Position numbers and translations under genes: made by a program
Source: an uncultured bacterium
GTDB lineage: Bacteria; Actinomycetota; Coriobacteriia; Coriobacteriales; Coriobacteriaceae
Direction of reading: 5' to 3'
Length of the DNA stretch: 24,963 nucleotides
NCBI GenBank assembly: GCA_905214435.1
Contig: CAJMMA010000027.1
Coordinates: 1 to 24,963 of the forward strand
Part shown: piece by piece, positions 7,829-15,071 of the stretch
Layout: every line of letters starts with the position of its first letter
Numbering within the stretch: the stretch's first letter is position 1
The notes under the pieces: generated by a model
The model's input: the letters and a program-made list of their open reading frames with translations, nothing else
The model's database searches: none
What the model was told of the DNA's origin: nothing

Positions 7829-8068
7829 TTAACGTTTCTTGAAGTTGTAAATGACAAGAAACGCGAGCAAAGCGATTGATAAGGGACCGGCAACATAGAA
7901 AAAGAGAATGTCAATTGCGCGTAAAGTGTAATAAGCCTTATCGCCGGACATTACTGCATACAACACGTAGCCAAATGCTGGTTGGTTTGCGTACCAGCAG
8001 GAGAAAGCCAATAGCGTTAAAAGTGCCGCTAACAGAAGTGCATTGAGGAAAAATCGTTTGCTTTTCAT
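7829..8068 (-). CDS. Small hypothetical two-span membrane protein, low GC
   Basis: A 79-residue protein with two hydrophobic helices (about residues 7-26 and 52-74) and a basic C-terminus (FKKR). I do not recognise the family. The case for a real gene is the ribosome site: on the minus strand GGAAGGAG sits six bases before the ATG. The coding region is 42% GC (101 of 240 by hand count), clearly below its neighbours, which suggests recent acquisition. Its stop lies only six bases past the convergent AI-2E-family stop. An 8-base inverted repeat (GTTTCTTG 7834-7841 / CAAGAAAC 7855-7862) covers its last codons. A TTGAAA box on the minus strand (8118-8123 on the plus strand) could be its -35. Confidence 0.6.
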   Translation of the reverse strand: MKSKRFFLNALLLAALLTLLAFSCWYANQPAFGYVLYAVMSGDKAYYTLRAIDILFFYVAGPLSIALLAFLVIYNFKKR

Positions 8069-8160
8069 CGATCGCTCCTTCCGGGTGACTCTTATATGTA
8101 ATTCTACAGCAGTCCTTTTTCAAAGGATCGCACAGTACTAAATAACGTGCACTTTCGCTG

Positions 8161-8190
8161 GAGGGTCGCTGTTTGGCGGCCCTCTTTTTT
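8161..8190 (+). terminator. Strong intrinsic terminator upstream of alaS
   Basis: GAGGGTCGC (8161-8169) pairs with GCGGCCCTC (8176-8184) through nine pairs including one G-T, around a six-base loop, followed directly by six T (8185-8190). GTGCA (8147-8151) and TGCAC (8190-8194) could add an outer stem. No plus-strand gene ends just before it: the nearest, the AI-2E-family gene, stops 340 bases earlier with a minus-strand gene in between. Confidence 0.85.
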
Positions 8191-8216
8191 GCACAGGCGC
8201 GGTGGGATGGTAATAT
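8189..8216 (+). promoter_or_regulatory. Candidate alaS promoter
   Basis: TTGCAC at 8189-8194 and TAATAT at 8211-8216 with a 16-base spacer form a plausible sigma-70-type promoter. The -35 overlaps the end of the preceding T-tract, so transcription from upstream would stop exactly where alaS transcription is set up. The leader to the ATG at 8263 would be about 40 bases, too short for a T-box. Confidence 0.4.
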
Positions 8217-8262
8217 CGTTACGTTTGAACTGTTTCGATGTGAAACCGAGGAGATTCCCTCT

Positions 8263-10920
8263 ATGAGTGCTGACTACCCGTCAATGACTACGGCCGAGAT
8301 TCGCTCTAAGTTCCTCAACTTCTTTGAGGAGCGCGGTCTTAAGCTCTATCCTTCTTCGTCCCTCGTCCCCGACGATCCTTCGCTGTTGCTTGCCAACGCC
8401 GGCATGAATCAGTTTAAGGAGTACTACCAGGGCAAGAAGACCATGAAGGAGATCGGCGCGATCTCCTGCCAGAAGTGCGTCCGCACCAACGACATCGATT
8501 GCATCGGCGAGGACGGCCGTCACCTGTCCTTCTTTGAGATGCTCGGCGACTTCTCCTTTGGCGGCGTCTCCAAGCAGCAGGCCTGCGCTTGGGCCTTTGA
8601 GCTCATCACCAAGGAGTTCAAGCTGCCGCTCGATCGCCTGTACTTCACCGTCTTTACCGAGGACGACGAGACCCATGACGTATGGCGCTCCCTGGGCGTT
8701 GCCGAGGACCACATCTCCCGCTTGGGCGAGGACGACAACTTCTGGGCCGCTGGCCCCACCGGTCCCTGCGGTCCGTGCTCTGAGATCTACTTTGACATGG
8801 GCGAGGAGGTCGGTTGCGGCAGCCCCGACTGCAAGCCTGGCTGCGACTGCGATCGCTTCCTTGAGTTCTGGAACCTCGTGTTTACCCAGTACGACCGCCA
8901 GGAGGATGGCTCCATGCCGGAGCTGCCGCACCGCAACCTCGATACGGGCATGGGTCTGGAGCGCATGGCCGCCATCATGCAGCACAAGACCGCTAATTAC
9001 GACGGCGATCTGATGCAGCACCTCATCAAGCTGGGCGAGAAGATCAGCGGCAAGACCTATGACGCCGACGATTACTCCGGTGCCAGCCGCTCCCTGCGCA
9101 TCATCGCGGATCACTCTCGTGCCGTCGACTTTATGATCTCGGACGGCATTCTCCCCGGTAACGAGGGTCGCGAGTACGTCCTTCGCCGCCTGCTCCGCCG
9201 TGCCGTGTTCCACGGTCGCCTGCTGGGCATCGAGGGCGCCTTCCTGACCAAGTTCATTGATGAGGTCAACGCCCAGATGGGCGAGGCCTATCCCGAGCTG
9301 CTCAAGAACGTCGCGCTCGTCAAGGGTATCGTCGCTTCCGAGGAGGAGCGTTTCTCCACGACGCTCGACAACGGTCGCGTCTACCTGGACGAGGCCCTGG
9401 CCGCGCTTGCCGAGGGTGCTGTCCTTCCGGGCGACGTTGCCTTTAAGCTGCACGACACCTTTGGTTTCCCCATCGACCTGACCGTCGAGATCGCCGGCAC
9501 CGCTGGCCACGACGTCGACATGGACGGCTTTACCGCCTGCATGGAGGACCAGAAGGCCCGCGCTCGCGCCAACGCCAAGGGCGACGCCTGGGGCAGCTTC
9601 AACGACGTGTGGGTCGAGCTTTCGGACAAGGTCGCTGCGACCGAGTTCGACGGCTATGACAACGATGTGATCGAGGATGCCAAAGTTGTCGCTATCGTTC
9701 GCAACGGTGAGTCCGTCGAGTCCGCCGCTGCGGGCGAGGATGTCGAGGTTGTTCTCGACCGCACCCCGTTCTACGCCGAGATGGGCGGCCAGCAGGGTGA
9801 CGCCGGCGAGCTTTCCGCCGAGGGCGTTGCGCTGACCGTTTCCGATACCAAGAACCACAACGGCCTGTATGCTCACGTCGCCCACGTCACCGAGGGTACG
9901 CTGACCGTCGGTACTACCGTGACCGCCGCGCTCGACGCCGAGCGCCGTGGCTTCCTGCGTCGCAATCACACCGCCACGCACCTGCTCGACGCCGCGCTTA
10001 AGCAGGTCCTGGGCGAGCATGTCTCCCAGGCTGGCTCGCTGGTGACGCCCGAGCACCTGCGCTTTGACTTCACGCACTTCGAGGCCCTGTCCTCCGAGCA
10101 GCTCAAGGCTGTCGAGGACCTGGTCAACCAGCAGATCTTCGCCTCCAAGCCGGTCGTGACCCGCGTCATGGGCATCGACGAGGCCAAGGCCGCCGGTGCT
10201 GTCGCCCTGTTTGGCGAGAAGTATGGCGACGTCGTCCGCGTTGTCTCCGTGGGCGCCGAGGACCAGCCGTTCTCCCGTGAGCTCTGCGGTGGCACCCATG
10301 CCGCCAACACCGCCGAGATCGGCCTGTTCAAGATCATTTCCGAGTCCTCTACGGGCTCCAACGTCCGCCGCATTGAGGCCGTGACCTCTAAGGGTGCTCT
10401 CGACTACATGGCCGACCGTCTGGCGCTCGTCGACGCCGCTGCTGCTGCGCTCAAGTGCCGTGTGGATGAGGTTCCCGCCCGCGTGGAAAACCTGCAGGCT
10501 GAGCTGCGCGAGACGTCCAATAAGCTTAAGAAGGCGCTGACCGGTGGCTCCTCCGATGCTATCTCCAGCGCCATCGAGGGCGCCGTCGAGCTCGACGGCT
10601 ACAAGCTCGTCGTCGCTGAGCTCCAGGGCCTTGAGGCCGCTGACCTGCGAAACGTCTGGGATACCGTGCACCAGAAGGTTGCCGGTCCTGTCGCCTGCGT
10701 CGTCGCCAGCGTGACTGAGAAGGGCACCCCGGCCCTGCTCGCCGCCGGCTCTGATGACGCTGTCAAGGCCGGTTTCCACGCCGGCAACGTGATCAAGCAG
10801 ATCGCGGGCCTGGTCGACGGTCGCGGTGGCGGCCGTCCCAACATGGCCCAGGCCGGTGGCAAGAACGCCGCCGGCATCGCCGATGCCCTCGCGGCCGCTA
10901 AGACCGCGCTCGGCGCCTAA
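8263..10920 (+). CDS. alaS: Alanyl-tRNA synthetase
   Basis: AlaRS charges tRNA-Ala with alanine and clears mischarged Ser/Gly through its editing domain. The 885-residue product has the full bacterial layout. The class II catalytic domain carries the family N-terminal motifs (IRSKFLNFFEERG, CVRTNDIDCIGEDGRHLSFFEMLGDFSFG split over residues 72-100, and GLERMAAI). The editing domain has the metal-binding HTATH (H569, H573) and CGGTH (C675, H679), and the C-terminal C-Ala domain ends in GGGRPNMAQAGG. The start at 8263 is set by GAGGAG (8248-8253) and the normal family N-terminus; an in-frame ATG at 8173 would start inside the terminator. An 18-residue cysteine-containing insert (GCGSPDCKPGCDCDRF) near residue 187 is common in this family. 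It heads the gene run that leads to ruvX and mltG. Confidence 0.97.
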   Translation: MSADYPSMTTAEIRSKFLNFFEERGLKLYPSSSLVPDDPSLLLANAGMNQFKEYYQGKKTMKEIGAISCQKCVRTNDIDCIGEDGRHLSFFEMLGDFSFGGVSKQQACAWAFELITKEFKLPLDRLYFTVFTEDDETHDVWRSLGVAEDHISRLGEDDNFWAAGPTGPCGPCSEIYFDMGEEVGCGSPDCKPGCDCDRFLEFWNLVFTQYDRQEDGSMPELPHRNLDTGMGLERMAAIMQHKTANYDGDLMQHLIKLGEKISGKTYDADDYSGASRSLRIIADHSRAVDFMISDGILPGNEGREYVLRRLLRRAVFHGRLLGIEGAFLTKFIDEVNAQMGEAYPELLKNVALVKGIVASEEERFSTTLDNGRVYLDEALAALAEGAVLPGDVAFKLHDTFGFPIDLTVEIAGTAGHDVDMDGFTACMEDQKARARANAKGDAWGSFNDVWVELSDKVAATEFDGYDNDVIEDAKVVAIVRNGESVESAAAGEDVEVVLDRTPFYAEMGGQQGDAGELSAEGVALTVSDTKNHNGLYAHVAHVTEGTLTVGTTVTAALDAERRGFLRRNHTATHLLDAALKQVLGEHVSQAGSLVTPEHLRFDFTHFEALSSEQLKAVEDLVNQQIFASKPVVTRVMGIDEAKAAGAVALFGEKYGDVVRVVSVGAEDQPFSRELCGGTHAANTAEIGLFKIISESSTGSNVRRIEAVTSKGALDYMADRLALVDAAAAALKCRVDEVPARVENLQAELRETSNKLKKALTGGSSDAISSAIEGAVELDGYKLVVAELQGLEAADLRNVWDTVHQKVAGPVACVVASVTEKGTPALLAAGSDDAVKAGFHAGNVIKQIAGLVDGRGGGRPNMAQAGGKNAAGIADALAAAKTALGA

Positions 10921-10937
10921 GAATCTAGGTAATCGCT

Positions 10938-11366
10938 GTGGTCGCGCTTGCGCTGGACATAGGGGAGACCAGGATCGGCATCGCCGTCTCGAGCCGTGAT
11001 GGCAAGATGGCGATGCCTGTCAAGGTGCTCCCGGCTGCAGAGGTCACCGGTATGGCCAAGACGTTCCGCTACCTGGTCGAGGACTATGAGCCCGATATCC
11101 TGGTAAGTGGGCGTCCCCTGACCATGGCCGGTGAGCCCGGTCCCCAGGCCGAGCGTGTTGCCGCTGTTGCGCAAAAGATTGCCGACGAGCTCGATCTTCC
11201 GTTGGAGTTTGAGGACGAGCGCCTGTCCTCGCAAGAGGCCAAGCGTATCCTGCGCGAGCAGGGCCTCAACGAAAAACTGATGAGGGGCAAGATTGACATG
11301 ATTGCCGCCAGCCTGTTTTTGCAGACGTGGCTTGATCGTAAAAACGAGGAGGTTTCGCATGCCTAG
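10938..11366 (+). CDS. ruvX: YqgF/RuvX family nuclease (putative Holliday junction resolvase, pre-16S rRNA processing)
   Basis: A 142-residue RNase H-fold protein of the essential YqgF/RuvX family, linked to 16S rRNA 5'-end maturation and described as a Holliday-junction resolvase. The acidic active-site set is visible: D7 in ALDIGETRIGIAVS, E94 in FEDERLSS and D120 in GKIDMIAASLFLQ. Translation starts at a GTG, 17 bases after the alaS stop, with only a weak AGGT-type site, so coupling to alaS translation is likely. Its last eight bases overlap mltG. The alaS-ruvX-mltG order is widely conserved in Gram-positive bacteria. Confidence 0.92.
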   Translation: MVALALDIGETRIGIAVSSRDGKMAMPVKVLPAAEVTGMAKTFRYLVEDYEPDILVSGRPLTMAGEPGPQAERVAAVAQKIADELDLPLEFEDERLSSQEAKRILREQGLNEKLMRGKIDMIAASLFLQTWLDRKNEEVSHA

Positions 11367-12792
11367 CGCTCCCGATCCGCGCCAGCCGAATCGTACACGT
11401 CAGCCGGCGTCGCGCCCTGCCCAGCCTGGCCAGCGTCCGGCACAGCCGACCCAGCGCGCAGCTCAGTCTGCCGCGCGCCCGGTGCAGTCCTCCTCTCGTT
11501 CGGCCCAACCTGTTCAACGGACGGGTCAGCAGCCTTCTGCTCGTTCGGTTCAGTATCCGGCTTCTCACGCGGCTCAGCAGCCCACTGCTCGTTCGGCTCA
11601 GCCTGCAGGCGGTGCTCGCTTTAAGCAACAGGCACCTACCCAGCGAACGCAGGTCCCCCAATCGCATTTGCATCACGCTCGCGGTTCGCATGGCGTTGCT
11701 CCGGCGACTCGCTCGAGCTACAACACGCATGCTCGTCGCGGTGCTCAAAAGAAGAGTTCTCCGGTTCCTATGATCATCGGCGTTGTGGTGGCCGTAATTG
11801 CGCTTGCTACTATCGCTTTCTTTGTCGTGCCTGCCGTCAAGGGCTTCTTTGCCGGTGAGGATACGAAGGTCACGGCTGGTCAGCAGGTTACGGTGACCAT
11901 TCCCGACGGTGCTTCGGGTGATGCGATCGCCTCGATTCTCTCCGAGAACCATATCGTCGAAAAGCCCAAGGATTACTACGCGGCGGTGAAAAAGCTCAAC
12001 GCCGATATGTCGCTCAAGCCTGGTACTTATTCGTTCACCACACTCATGGATGCGACCAAGGTTGTTCAGCAGCTCATGGAAGGCCCCAACGCGGGCTCCA
12101 ATGCGCTGACTATCCCTGAGGGTCTGACAGTCGATCAAGTCGCCGACCGCGTGGCCCAGGCCTACGACAGCATCTCTAAGGAAGACTTCCTCAACCAGGC
12201 CAAGGCCTCCAACTACGTGGACGACTATAGCTTCCTTAAGGGCGCCGCCAACGATTCGCTCGAGGGTTTCTTGTTCCCCAAGACCTATTCGTTGGGTGAT
12301 TCGCCGACGGCCGATGACGTGATTCGTGCCATGCTCGATCAGTTTAAGACTGAGTACAAGTCGCTTGACTTTGCGAGCTGCGAAGCCAAGATCAAGGAGC
12401 GCTACGGTGTGGAGATGTCCGACTACGACATCGTTAACTTGGCCTCTATCGTTGAGCGCGAGGGCCTCAACGCCGATCAACGTGCGCACGTGGCCTCGGT
12501 CTTCTACAACCGCCTTGCCGGCAAGCTCGACGGTCTGCGCTATCTCAACAGCGATGCGACCATGATGTATGTCACCGGTGGCGAGGTTACCGCCGACGAC
12601 CTGCAGAGCGATAGCCCGTATAACACCTATAAGCACGAGGGCCTACCACCCACGCCCATCTGCTCTCCGTCGCTCGAGGCACTCAAGGCCACGCTTGAGC
12701 CGACCGACTCCGATGACCTGTATTTCTACATTACGCAGGACGAGGAGTACTTCTCGCAAACCTACGAAGAGCATCAACTGTCTTGGAATTAG
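11359..12792 (+). CDS. mltG: Endolytic murein transglycosylase MltG with long disordered N-terminus
   Basis: MltG cuts nascent peptidoglycan strands within the membrane-proximal layer and so sets glycan chain ends. The 477-residue protein begins with about 130 residues rich in Gln, Pro, Arg and Ala containing loose RSAQP-like repeats (roughly 19-82). It continues through one membrane span (137-160), a LysM-like segment and the YceG domain with LEGFLFPKTY (301-310). The catalytic region is LASIVEREGL with E366 as the expected catalytic glutamate, followed by VFYNRL. The C-terminal PPTPICSPS segment is also typical. GAGGAGG at 11345-11352 gives a strong start at 11359. The N-terminal tail would be cytoplasmic and is much longer than in E. 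coli MltG. Confidence 0.93.
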   Translation: MPSAPDPRQPNRTRQPASRPAQPGQRPAQPTQRAAQSAARPVQSSSRSAQPVQRTGQQPSARSVQYPASHAAQQPTARSAQPAGGARFKQQAPTQRTQVPQSHLHHARGSHGVAPATRSSYNTHARRGAQKKSSPVPMIIGVVVAVIALATIAFFVVPAVKGFFAGEDTKVTAGQQVTVTIPDGASGDAIASILSENHIVEKPKDYYAAVKKLNADMSLKPGTYSFTTLMDATKVVQQLMEGPNAGSNALTIPEGLTVDQVADRVAQAYDSISKEDFLNQAKASNYVDDYSFLKGAANDSLEGFLFPKTYSLGDSPTADDVIRAMLDQFKTEYKSLDFASCEAKIKERYGVEMSDYDIVNLASIVEREGLNADQRAHVASVFYNRLAGKLDGLRYLNSDATMMYVTGGEVTADDLQSDSPYNTYKHEGLPPTPICSPSLEALKATLEPTDSDDLYFYITQDEEYFSQTYEEHQLSWN

Positions 12793-12793
12793 C

Positions 12794-13291
12794 ATGAGGA
12801 TTTTTAGCCCCAAACGATACGTTGCCTCGGTCGATCGCATCGACCTTGATACCCTGTGGGCCGACGGCAAACGCGCCATTCTGCTCGATCGCGATAACAC
12901 TCTGGTTCCGCGCGACACCGAGCAGGTTCCCGCCGCGGTTTCCGCTTGGCTCGATACCGCCCGCGCCAAAGGCTTTAAGCTGTGCATGGTGTCCAACAAC
13001 TGGCATCGCGATCAGGTCATGAGCTCTGCACGCGAGCTGGGACTCGAGGCCATCAGCCACGCCATGAAGCCCGCCCCGTTTGCCTTGAAGGCGGGTCTTA
13101 AGCGCCTTGGCGCCACGGCAGACGAGGCGGTGCTGATCGGCGATCAGCTGTACACGGACGTGTGGAGCGGTAACTTTGCCGGCGTTGACACTATTCTGGT
13201 CAAGCCGCAGGCAACCCAGGACCTGTGGTACACGCAGATCTTCCGTATCTTTGAGCGCCGGGCCCTGCGCGACCTTCCCTGCGAGGAATAG
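12794..13291 (+). CDS. YqeG-family HAD phosphatase
   Basis: A 165-residue HAD subfamily IIIA protein of the YqeG type, related to the Gep4 phosphatidylglycerophosphate phosphatase family. The catalytic motifs are complete: LDRDNTLV with D32 and D34 (nucleophile and acid/base), S67-N68, K92, and GDQLYTDV with D117 and D122. A role in phosphatidylglycerol synthesis is a reasonable inference but cannot be fixed from sequence; other phosphomonoesters are possible. The ATG at 12794 lies one base after the mltG stop and has only a weak ribosome site, which suggests coupled translation. It ends eight bases before aroK. Confidence 0.86.
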   Translation: MRIFSPKRYVASVDRIDLDTLWADGKRAILLDRDNTLVPRDTEQVPAAVSAWLDTARAKGFKLCMVSNNWHRDQVMSSARELGLEAISHAMKPAPFALKAGLKRLGATADEAVLIGDQLYTDVWSGNFAGVDTILVKPQATQDLWYTQIFRIFERRALRDLPCEE

Positions 13292-13299
13292 GTTTCGCC

Positions 13300-13833
13300 A
13301 TGTCTCAGCACATCAAACACGGCTGCGACCATATCTTCTTTATCGGCTTTTTGGGCGCGGGCAAATCGACGCTCGCGCGCAACGTCGGCACTATGTTCAA
13401 GCGGCGTTTTATCGATACCGATCGTTTGGTTGTGCGTCGATGTGGCAAGTCGGTGACCGAGATATTTGAGACCGAGGGCGAGGATCGTTTTCGCGAGCTT
13501 GAGACCTCGGCACTCCGTTCGCTTCAAAGCGAGCGCAGCCTGCTGGTGTCGTGCGGGGGTGGCATCGTCGAGACGCCGGTGAACATTGAGCTGATGCATG
13601 AGATGGGTATATGCGTGTACCTCGAAGGCGACTTTGAGGACTCGTTGCGCCAGATTCGCCGCTCCGATACCCGGCCCGATTTCCGCTCGCCCGAGCACGC
13701 TGCGCGCCTGTTTGAGCATCGCCGTCCGCTGTATCGCCAGGCCGCCGATATTACCCTTGATATTCGCAACAAGTCCTTCGAGGACGTTTCCTACCTTTGT
13801 GCCGAGATGCTTTTGGAGCGTGGACTGCTATGA
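13300..13833 (+). CDS. aroK: Shikimate kinase
   Basis: Shikimate kinase phosphorylates shikimate at the 3-hydroxyl, step five of the pathway to chorismate. The 177-residue product is intact: P-loop GFLGAGKST (16-24), the shikimate-binding FIDTD (37-41), IFETEGEDRFRELE with R65, the CGGG loop (85-88), and the lid/adenine region through SDTRPD and RRPLYRQAAD. Length and motifs are normal. Its stop overlaps the start of the next gene as ATGA. The retained active site contrasts with the degenerate AroB-like neighbour. Confidence 0.93.
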   Translation: MSQHIKHGCDHIFFIGFLGAGKSTLARNVGTMFKRRFIDTDRLVVRRCGKSVTEIFETEGEDRFRELETSALRSLQSERSLLVSCGGGIVETPVNIELMHEMGICVYLEGDFEDSLRQIRRSDTRPDFRSPEHAARLFEHRRPLYRQAADITLDIRNKSFEDVSYLCAEMLLERGLL

Positions 13834-14939
13834 TTCGCCGTCAACTTATCAATTTCCAAAACCGCAGTGTCGATGTCCGCGTTGGATTGGGCGCGTTCGA
13901 GGAGCTGTCGCGCATGTTTGCCTCGGCCGTGGGCAAGCCTAAGCGCGCGATGGTGGTTTGGAACGACGCTACATCCGAGCGTTTTGGCGAGGTCATCGAG
14001 CATGCGCTGGTCGACGCCGGTTTTGCCGTGTCGCTGCTCGTCCTCGAGGTTTCTCCTGCCGGTGCTACGCTGGCCGATGCCGATACCGTCTTTGGCGCCC
14101 TGTCGGCTAACGGCATTACCTGCGACGATCTCGTTGTCGCTGTCGGTGACACGGCGACCTGCTCGGTCGTTTGTTGGTGTGCCAATCAGTGGTGCGGTCG
14201 CACCGAGTGCGCCTTGCTGCCGACGACGTTCGACGCCATGCTCACGGTTGCGACGACCATGAAGCCGCTTGTCGCCTCGTCGACGAATGCGCTTCCCGCT
14301 ATCGCGTTCCGTCCCGAGCCGGGCTTGGTCGTGTGCGACCTCGACCTTGTTCGCGAGGCGGACCCCGAGGACCTCAAGCTCGGCTATGCGGTACTTGTTG
14401 GCACCATGCTTTCGAGCAGCAAGTCCCGCTGGAATCAGTTTACTGAGACCGTCCCCGAGATTCTCGCGGGCGAGGAGGTCGCGCTCGTCAATGCCGTTCA
14501 GTGGTCTCAGACTGCCCGTAAGGACGTACTGATGGCCACGAACCCGAGCGCCCGCCATGCGCTCGATTTTGGCAAGATGGGGGAGCGTACCCTGCGCGCC
14601 TGCCTGGGTAAAGCCGCGGCGCAGGTTCCTGCCTACCAGCTGCTGTCTGAGGGCATGCGCTTTGAGGCGCGCTTAGCACATGATGCCTGCGACTTTGATA
14701 TCGATTACGTCTTTGAGGTCGATGACTGCCTGGAGGACTTTGGTATCGAGGAGCTTGCCTTCGATCTGGAGCCTGCCTCATATATCGAGGAGTTCCGCAG
14801 GCAGCAGTTTGACCGCTCGAACCGTAGTATGTTGCCGCTGCCCGCGGCACTCGGCGCCATTCGTCTAACGAGCGTTGAGGACGAGGCCCTTGACCGCCAT
14901 GCTCACGCCTACTTGGCTTCTCGCAAAGAACTTCTCTAG
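13830..14939 (+). CDS. AroB-like (3-dehydroquinate synthase fold) protein lacking catalytic residues
   Basis: This intact 369-residue frame follows aroK by ATGA overlap, where aroB is often found, and aligns by eye along the length of 3-dehydroquinate synthase: DTVFGAL (85-91), the LLPTT segment (129-133), VVCDLDLVREADPEDLKLGYA (split over 167-187) and LDFG (245-248). Nearly every functional residue is changed. The GGGxxGD NAD loop is VGDTATCS (105-112). The zinc-ligand Glu of GLAEVIK is V188, the GHTFGH histidine is K249, and the LHGEAV histidine is missing (PAYQLL, 267-272). The DSSVGGKT segment is TVATTMKP (139-146). Five cysteines lie at 111, 115, 117, 122 and 127. It is probably not a working DHQ synthase; a binding or repurposed role is inference. 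The start at 13830 gives the family N-terminus. Confidence 0.72.
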   Translation: MIRRQLINFQNRSVDVRVGLGAFEELSRMFASAVGKPKRAMVVWNDATSERFGEVIEHALVDAGFAVSLLVLEVSPAGATLADADTVFGALSANGITCDDLVVAVGDTATCSVVCWCANQWCGRTECALLPTTFDAMLTVATTMKPLVASSTNALPAIAFRPEPGLVVCDLDLVREADPEDLKLGYAVLVGTMLSSSKSRWNQFTETVPEILAGEEVALVNAVQWSQTARKDVLMATNPSARHALDFGKMGERTLRACLGKAAAQVPAYQLLSEGMRFEARLAHDACDFDIDYVFEVDDCLEDFGIEELAFDLEPASYIEEFRRQQFDRSNRSMLPLPAALGAIRLTSVEDEALDRHAHAYLASRKELL

Positions 14940-14945
14940 GATTTA

Positions 14946-14971
14946 TTGACATACATCGTCTTTCGTATCAT
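14946..14971 (+). promoter_or_regulatory. Candidate pepP promoter
   Basis: A consensus TTGACA -35 (14946-14951) precedes TATCAT (14966-14971), but the spacer is only 14 bases, shorter than ideal. It starts seven bases after the aroB-like stop. A transcript from here would carry an approximately 95-base leader. Confidence 0.4.
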
Positions 14972-14976
14972 GTTGA

Positions 14977-15039
14977 GGGGCGGGTTTCCAATCGGTTGCG
15001 AATCGCGCGCGATTCCGTCGTTCGGTTGAGACCCGTTCC
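14977..15039 (+). promoter_or_regulatory. Structured 5' leader of pepP
   Basis: The outer arms GGGGCGGGTTTC (14977-14988) and GAGACCCGTTCC (15028-15039) pair over 12 positions with three G-T pairs. Inside lies the exact 16-base palindrome GAATCGCGCGCGATTC (15000-15015). No T-tract follows, so it is not an intrinsic terminator. It ends about 20 bases before the AAGGA ribosome site. It could be an RNA leader or a protein-binding DNA dyad. I do not match it to a known riboswitch. Confidence 0.45.
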
Positions 15040-15071
15040 GTCTTTATAGAGACAACAAGAAAGGAATCTGC

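Noticed and set aside
7834..7862. Inverted repeat GTTTCTTG/CAAGAAAC as a terminator of the AI-2E-family gene
   Set aside because: No T-tract follows in either direction and it lies within the last codons of the minus-strand gene, so termination is not supported.
8070..8262. T-box or other tRNA-sensing leader for alaS
   Set aside because: The leader after the candidate promoter is only about 40 bases and I find no AGGGUGGNACCGCG-type T-box sequence before the terminator.
8281..10779. 832-codon minus-strand open frame
   Set aside because: It is the exact antisense of alaS, arises from GC-rich codon bias, and its translation has no recognisable domain while the plus strand encodes a complete synthetase.
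11401..11640. Repetitive CAGCC-rich DNA as a mobile or CRISPR-like repeat
   Set aside because: The repeats are irregular, in frame, and encode the Gln/Pro-rich tail of MltG; there are no constant repeats with unique spacers.
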